Shown here one piece after another: positions 62,517 through 64,000 of a stretch of DNA of 64,000 nucleotides. The DNA comes from NCEH01 sp002257205. GTDB taxonomy: Bacteria > Pseudomonadota > Alphaproteobacteria > Rhizobiales > Xanthobacteraceae. Made by a program: the position numbers and the translations under genes. The stretch lies in the NCBI RefSeq assembly GCF_043195105.1, contig NZ_JBAFWO010000010.1. The stretch is one strand, 5' to 3'. The notes under the pieces were generated by a model. That model searched no databases and had not been told where the DNA came from. It worked only from the letters and a program-made list of their open reading frames with translations. Within the stretch, counting starts at the first letter, position 1; every line of letters starts with the position of its first letter.

Positions 62517-63103
62517 ATGACGAAATTTGCGATGGTGCGTTCAGCGGCGATGGGCGTGGGGCTCTCGCTGCGCTGGCGGCCTGCGGGGGTGGCGATACAA
62601 GCAAGGACGCTGACACCGCAGCGACAACCCTGACCTGGGGACTGGGCATTCCGGGGGGTGAGGCTGCCGATTTCGTCGGCATGTCGCTGACCGATCCGGC
62701 TGGCAACGTAACCGCGACACTGACCTGCCGACCCGGGAGCAAAAGCACTCTGCTGGCAACCCCCGGTATCGCGTTTCAGGACGGCGTCACCGAACTAACC
62801 CTCGGTAAGCCAGGGGGCGATGCGGTGACGTTCACGATGCAGCGTGATCCGTCCGATGGCATGAATGGCGAGGTGCCGCTGCCCGCCAATTTCACGGCGT
62901 TGTTCGGCATGGGTGCCGGCATCACCTATGATACCACGACCGTAAGTTTTGCGCCGCCCGAAGGCACCACCGCAGCTGACTTCAAGCTCATCTGTAAAAA
63001 TGGTTACACGCGGGAGGATGAAACGAGGAACGTGGTTGGTAAAGCCCCGGCAGTCGGCGAGAACGGTCAGGATATGACCATCAACCCAGACAATATGCCC
63101 TGA
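62517..63103 (+). pseudogene. Lipoprotein gene with a one-base deletion in its signal peptide
   Basis: The ATG at 62517 gives MTKFAMVRSAAMGVG, then the sense frame shifts: the continuation LAALAACGGGDTSKDAD, a perfect lipobox, is in another frame. One extra G in the G run at 62558-62561 would restore MGVGALAALAACGGG. The remaining 170 codons to the TGA at 63101 are intact and coding-like, with a Cys at CKNGYTRED. Either a recent frameshift or a homopolymer sequencing error. Confidence 0.72.
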
Positions 63104-63672
63104 CGATGCCAACGGCGCCGTGCCGCTTCCCAAGGCGGCGATGATGCCTCATGTCGAGCGCGTTTCAGCAAATAATCCCAGCGCCATAGGCGATTAGTTG
63201 AGCAGTAAGCAGAGTCAGCGTTGATTGACAGTGCCGGCGCCAATATCCATCATTTTTGGCACTCCCAGCATAAGACACCCGTGCTGATCATCGGACCCCT
63301 GGTTGAACAAGGCACTTCTCGGCAATCCCTCGCATCCAACCGCTGGATGAACCCGCTGCACCACTAGACATTCGTCCGGGTCATCCTGACTGATCATCCA
63401 GTTCACCGGCTATCGGATTTTTGCCGACAAGCGATCGAAGGCACCGTTTCGGTTCGATGCGAACGCTCAGGCCGGGGCAAATGGGTCCGAGCTGCCACTT
63501 TGATCGGCGGGCCAACTCGGCAACACCCGGTGCGACGACAAGCGCCCCGTTGTCCTGCCAGTTGACCCCGGGCGAAGCTAGGCTTCAGCCGCGCGCTTAT
63601 CTTGCGCATCCGCAGTCGGGCTCAAGCGCCGCTTGTGCTGATGTGTTGTGCTCATTCGAAGGGAACGGAAAG
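63104..63672. other. Intergenic region, 569 bp
   Basis: No gene I can support on either strand. Its composition is even and no clear repeat or hairpin stands out. Confidence 0.45.
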
Positions 63673-63858
63673 ATGAAGGCTAGGATCGTTACACTCGCCG
63701 CTACTGGCCTCGCCATGGCGCTTCTGGCGCAGCCGGCCGCAGCCAGGATCGTGAAGAGCGACTGCTCGATCACCTTCAAGGGCAAGCTGGTGCTGGAGCT
63801 CAAGAAGGAGTGTCAAATCGAATTCATCGGCGACGACGGCTCGTTTAGCTGCCGATAG
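63673..63858 (+). CDS. Very small secreted protein
   Basis: A 61-residue protein with a signal peptide (LAATGLAMALLAQPAAARIV) and a mature part of about 35 residues with three Cys (KSDCSITFKG, KKECQIEF, SFSCR). GGAACGGAAAG lies upstream. Its build is like that of the other small exported proteins in this end of the window. No family is recognised. Confidence 0.65.
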   Translation: MKARIVTLAATGLAMALLAQPAAARIVKSDCSITFKGKLVLELKKECQIEFIGDDGSFSCR

Positions 63859-63868
63859 CGGGAGGTGA

Positions 63869-63884
63869 ATAAGCGGTCGCTTAT
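63869..63884. terminator. Short stem-loop after the small secreted protein
   Basis: ATAAGCG (63869-63875) pairs with CGCTTAT (63878-63884) around a two-base loop, 11 bases past the stop. There is no clear T run. The remaining bases to the window end show no gene. Confidence 0.35.
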
Positions 63885-64000
63885 CTCACTTTGGCGCTCC
63901 AAAGCGGCCTGTCCGCTCTCCACCAGTCGTGTCCGTCGGCGCCACCTGACCTAACGTCAGCTTTCGGAGCGGCGATGAGCGCGTTGAACGACCGACTTGG

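Noticed and set aside
1..64000. tRNA, rRNA, CRISPR arrays and replication origins
   Set aside because: I looked for tRNA-like cloverleaf ends, regularly spaced repeats and iterons and saw none. A tRNAscan or repeat finder would settle it.

Overview
The window (about 62-65 % G+C over most of its length) looks like accessory chromosome or megaplasmid DNA of an alphaproteobacterium. I base that on the G+C content, the Tau/Ssu-type and Pot-type ABC operons, the GlxA-type and cupin-XRE regulators, the dimethylglycine/sarcosine dehydrogenase and omega-aminotransferase pair, and a PII-like gene inside a czc operon. Genus cannot be read from the sequence. No rRNA, tRNA or CRISPR array was seen.

1-23 kb is a nitrogen-compound uptake and catabolism region. 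On the minus strand, read from high to low coordinates, it holds a TauABC-type transporter followed by a GGT-fold hydrolase, an HpcH/HpaI-like protein and a cupin-XRE regulator. Next come a complete Pot-type (ATPase, two permeases, Tat-exported binding protein) transporter with a second GGT-fold hydrolase, then a GlxA-like regulator, a Gal80-like oxidoreductase, an AraC regulator and the start of another TauBC transporter that runs off the window. Facing this are a large FAD/folate dehydrogenase, a PuuR-like regulator and an omega-amino acid aminotransferase. Both GGT-fold enzymes lack an export signal and the Arg that binds the glutamyl carboxylate, so I infer a cytosolic amidohydrolase acting on an imported amide. 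An imperfect TTCACAARTGTRAAAA motif recurs in two intergenic regions.

23.9-30.7 kb carries a LuxR-type regulator fused to an alpha/beta hydrolase with an Asp nucleophile. Downstream is an operon of a multi-pass membrane protein, a secreted VWA protein with three Ig-like repeats, and two paralogous secreted CRC-motif proteins. I could not match this operon to any named system.

30.7-51.2 kb is a mosaic bounded by two inverted copies of a nucleotidyltransferase gene, a broken one at the left and an intact one at the right. Inside are a 162-bp IS5-like MITE, a cluster of alpha/beta hydrolases with a GMC oxidoreductase, a large winged-helix/ATPase/TPR regulator, and DUF302 and MarR genes. The right half is a defence-type operon: a type III-like restriction subunit, a methyltransferase whose recognition segment has strikingly low G+C, and a helicase with an N-terminal RelE-fold domain. 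A truncated SNF2 helicase converges on it, and a terminase-like scrap lies at its upstream edge.

51.5-58.8 kb is a heavy-metal efflux operon: czcC, czcB, a PII-like gene, czcA and small periplasmic proteins. 58.8-64 kb is decaying DNA with a serine resolvase and a group of small secreted proteins, of which one is interrupted by an amber codon and one by a one-base loss in a G run.
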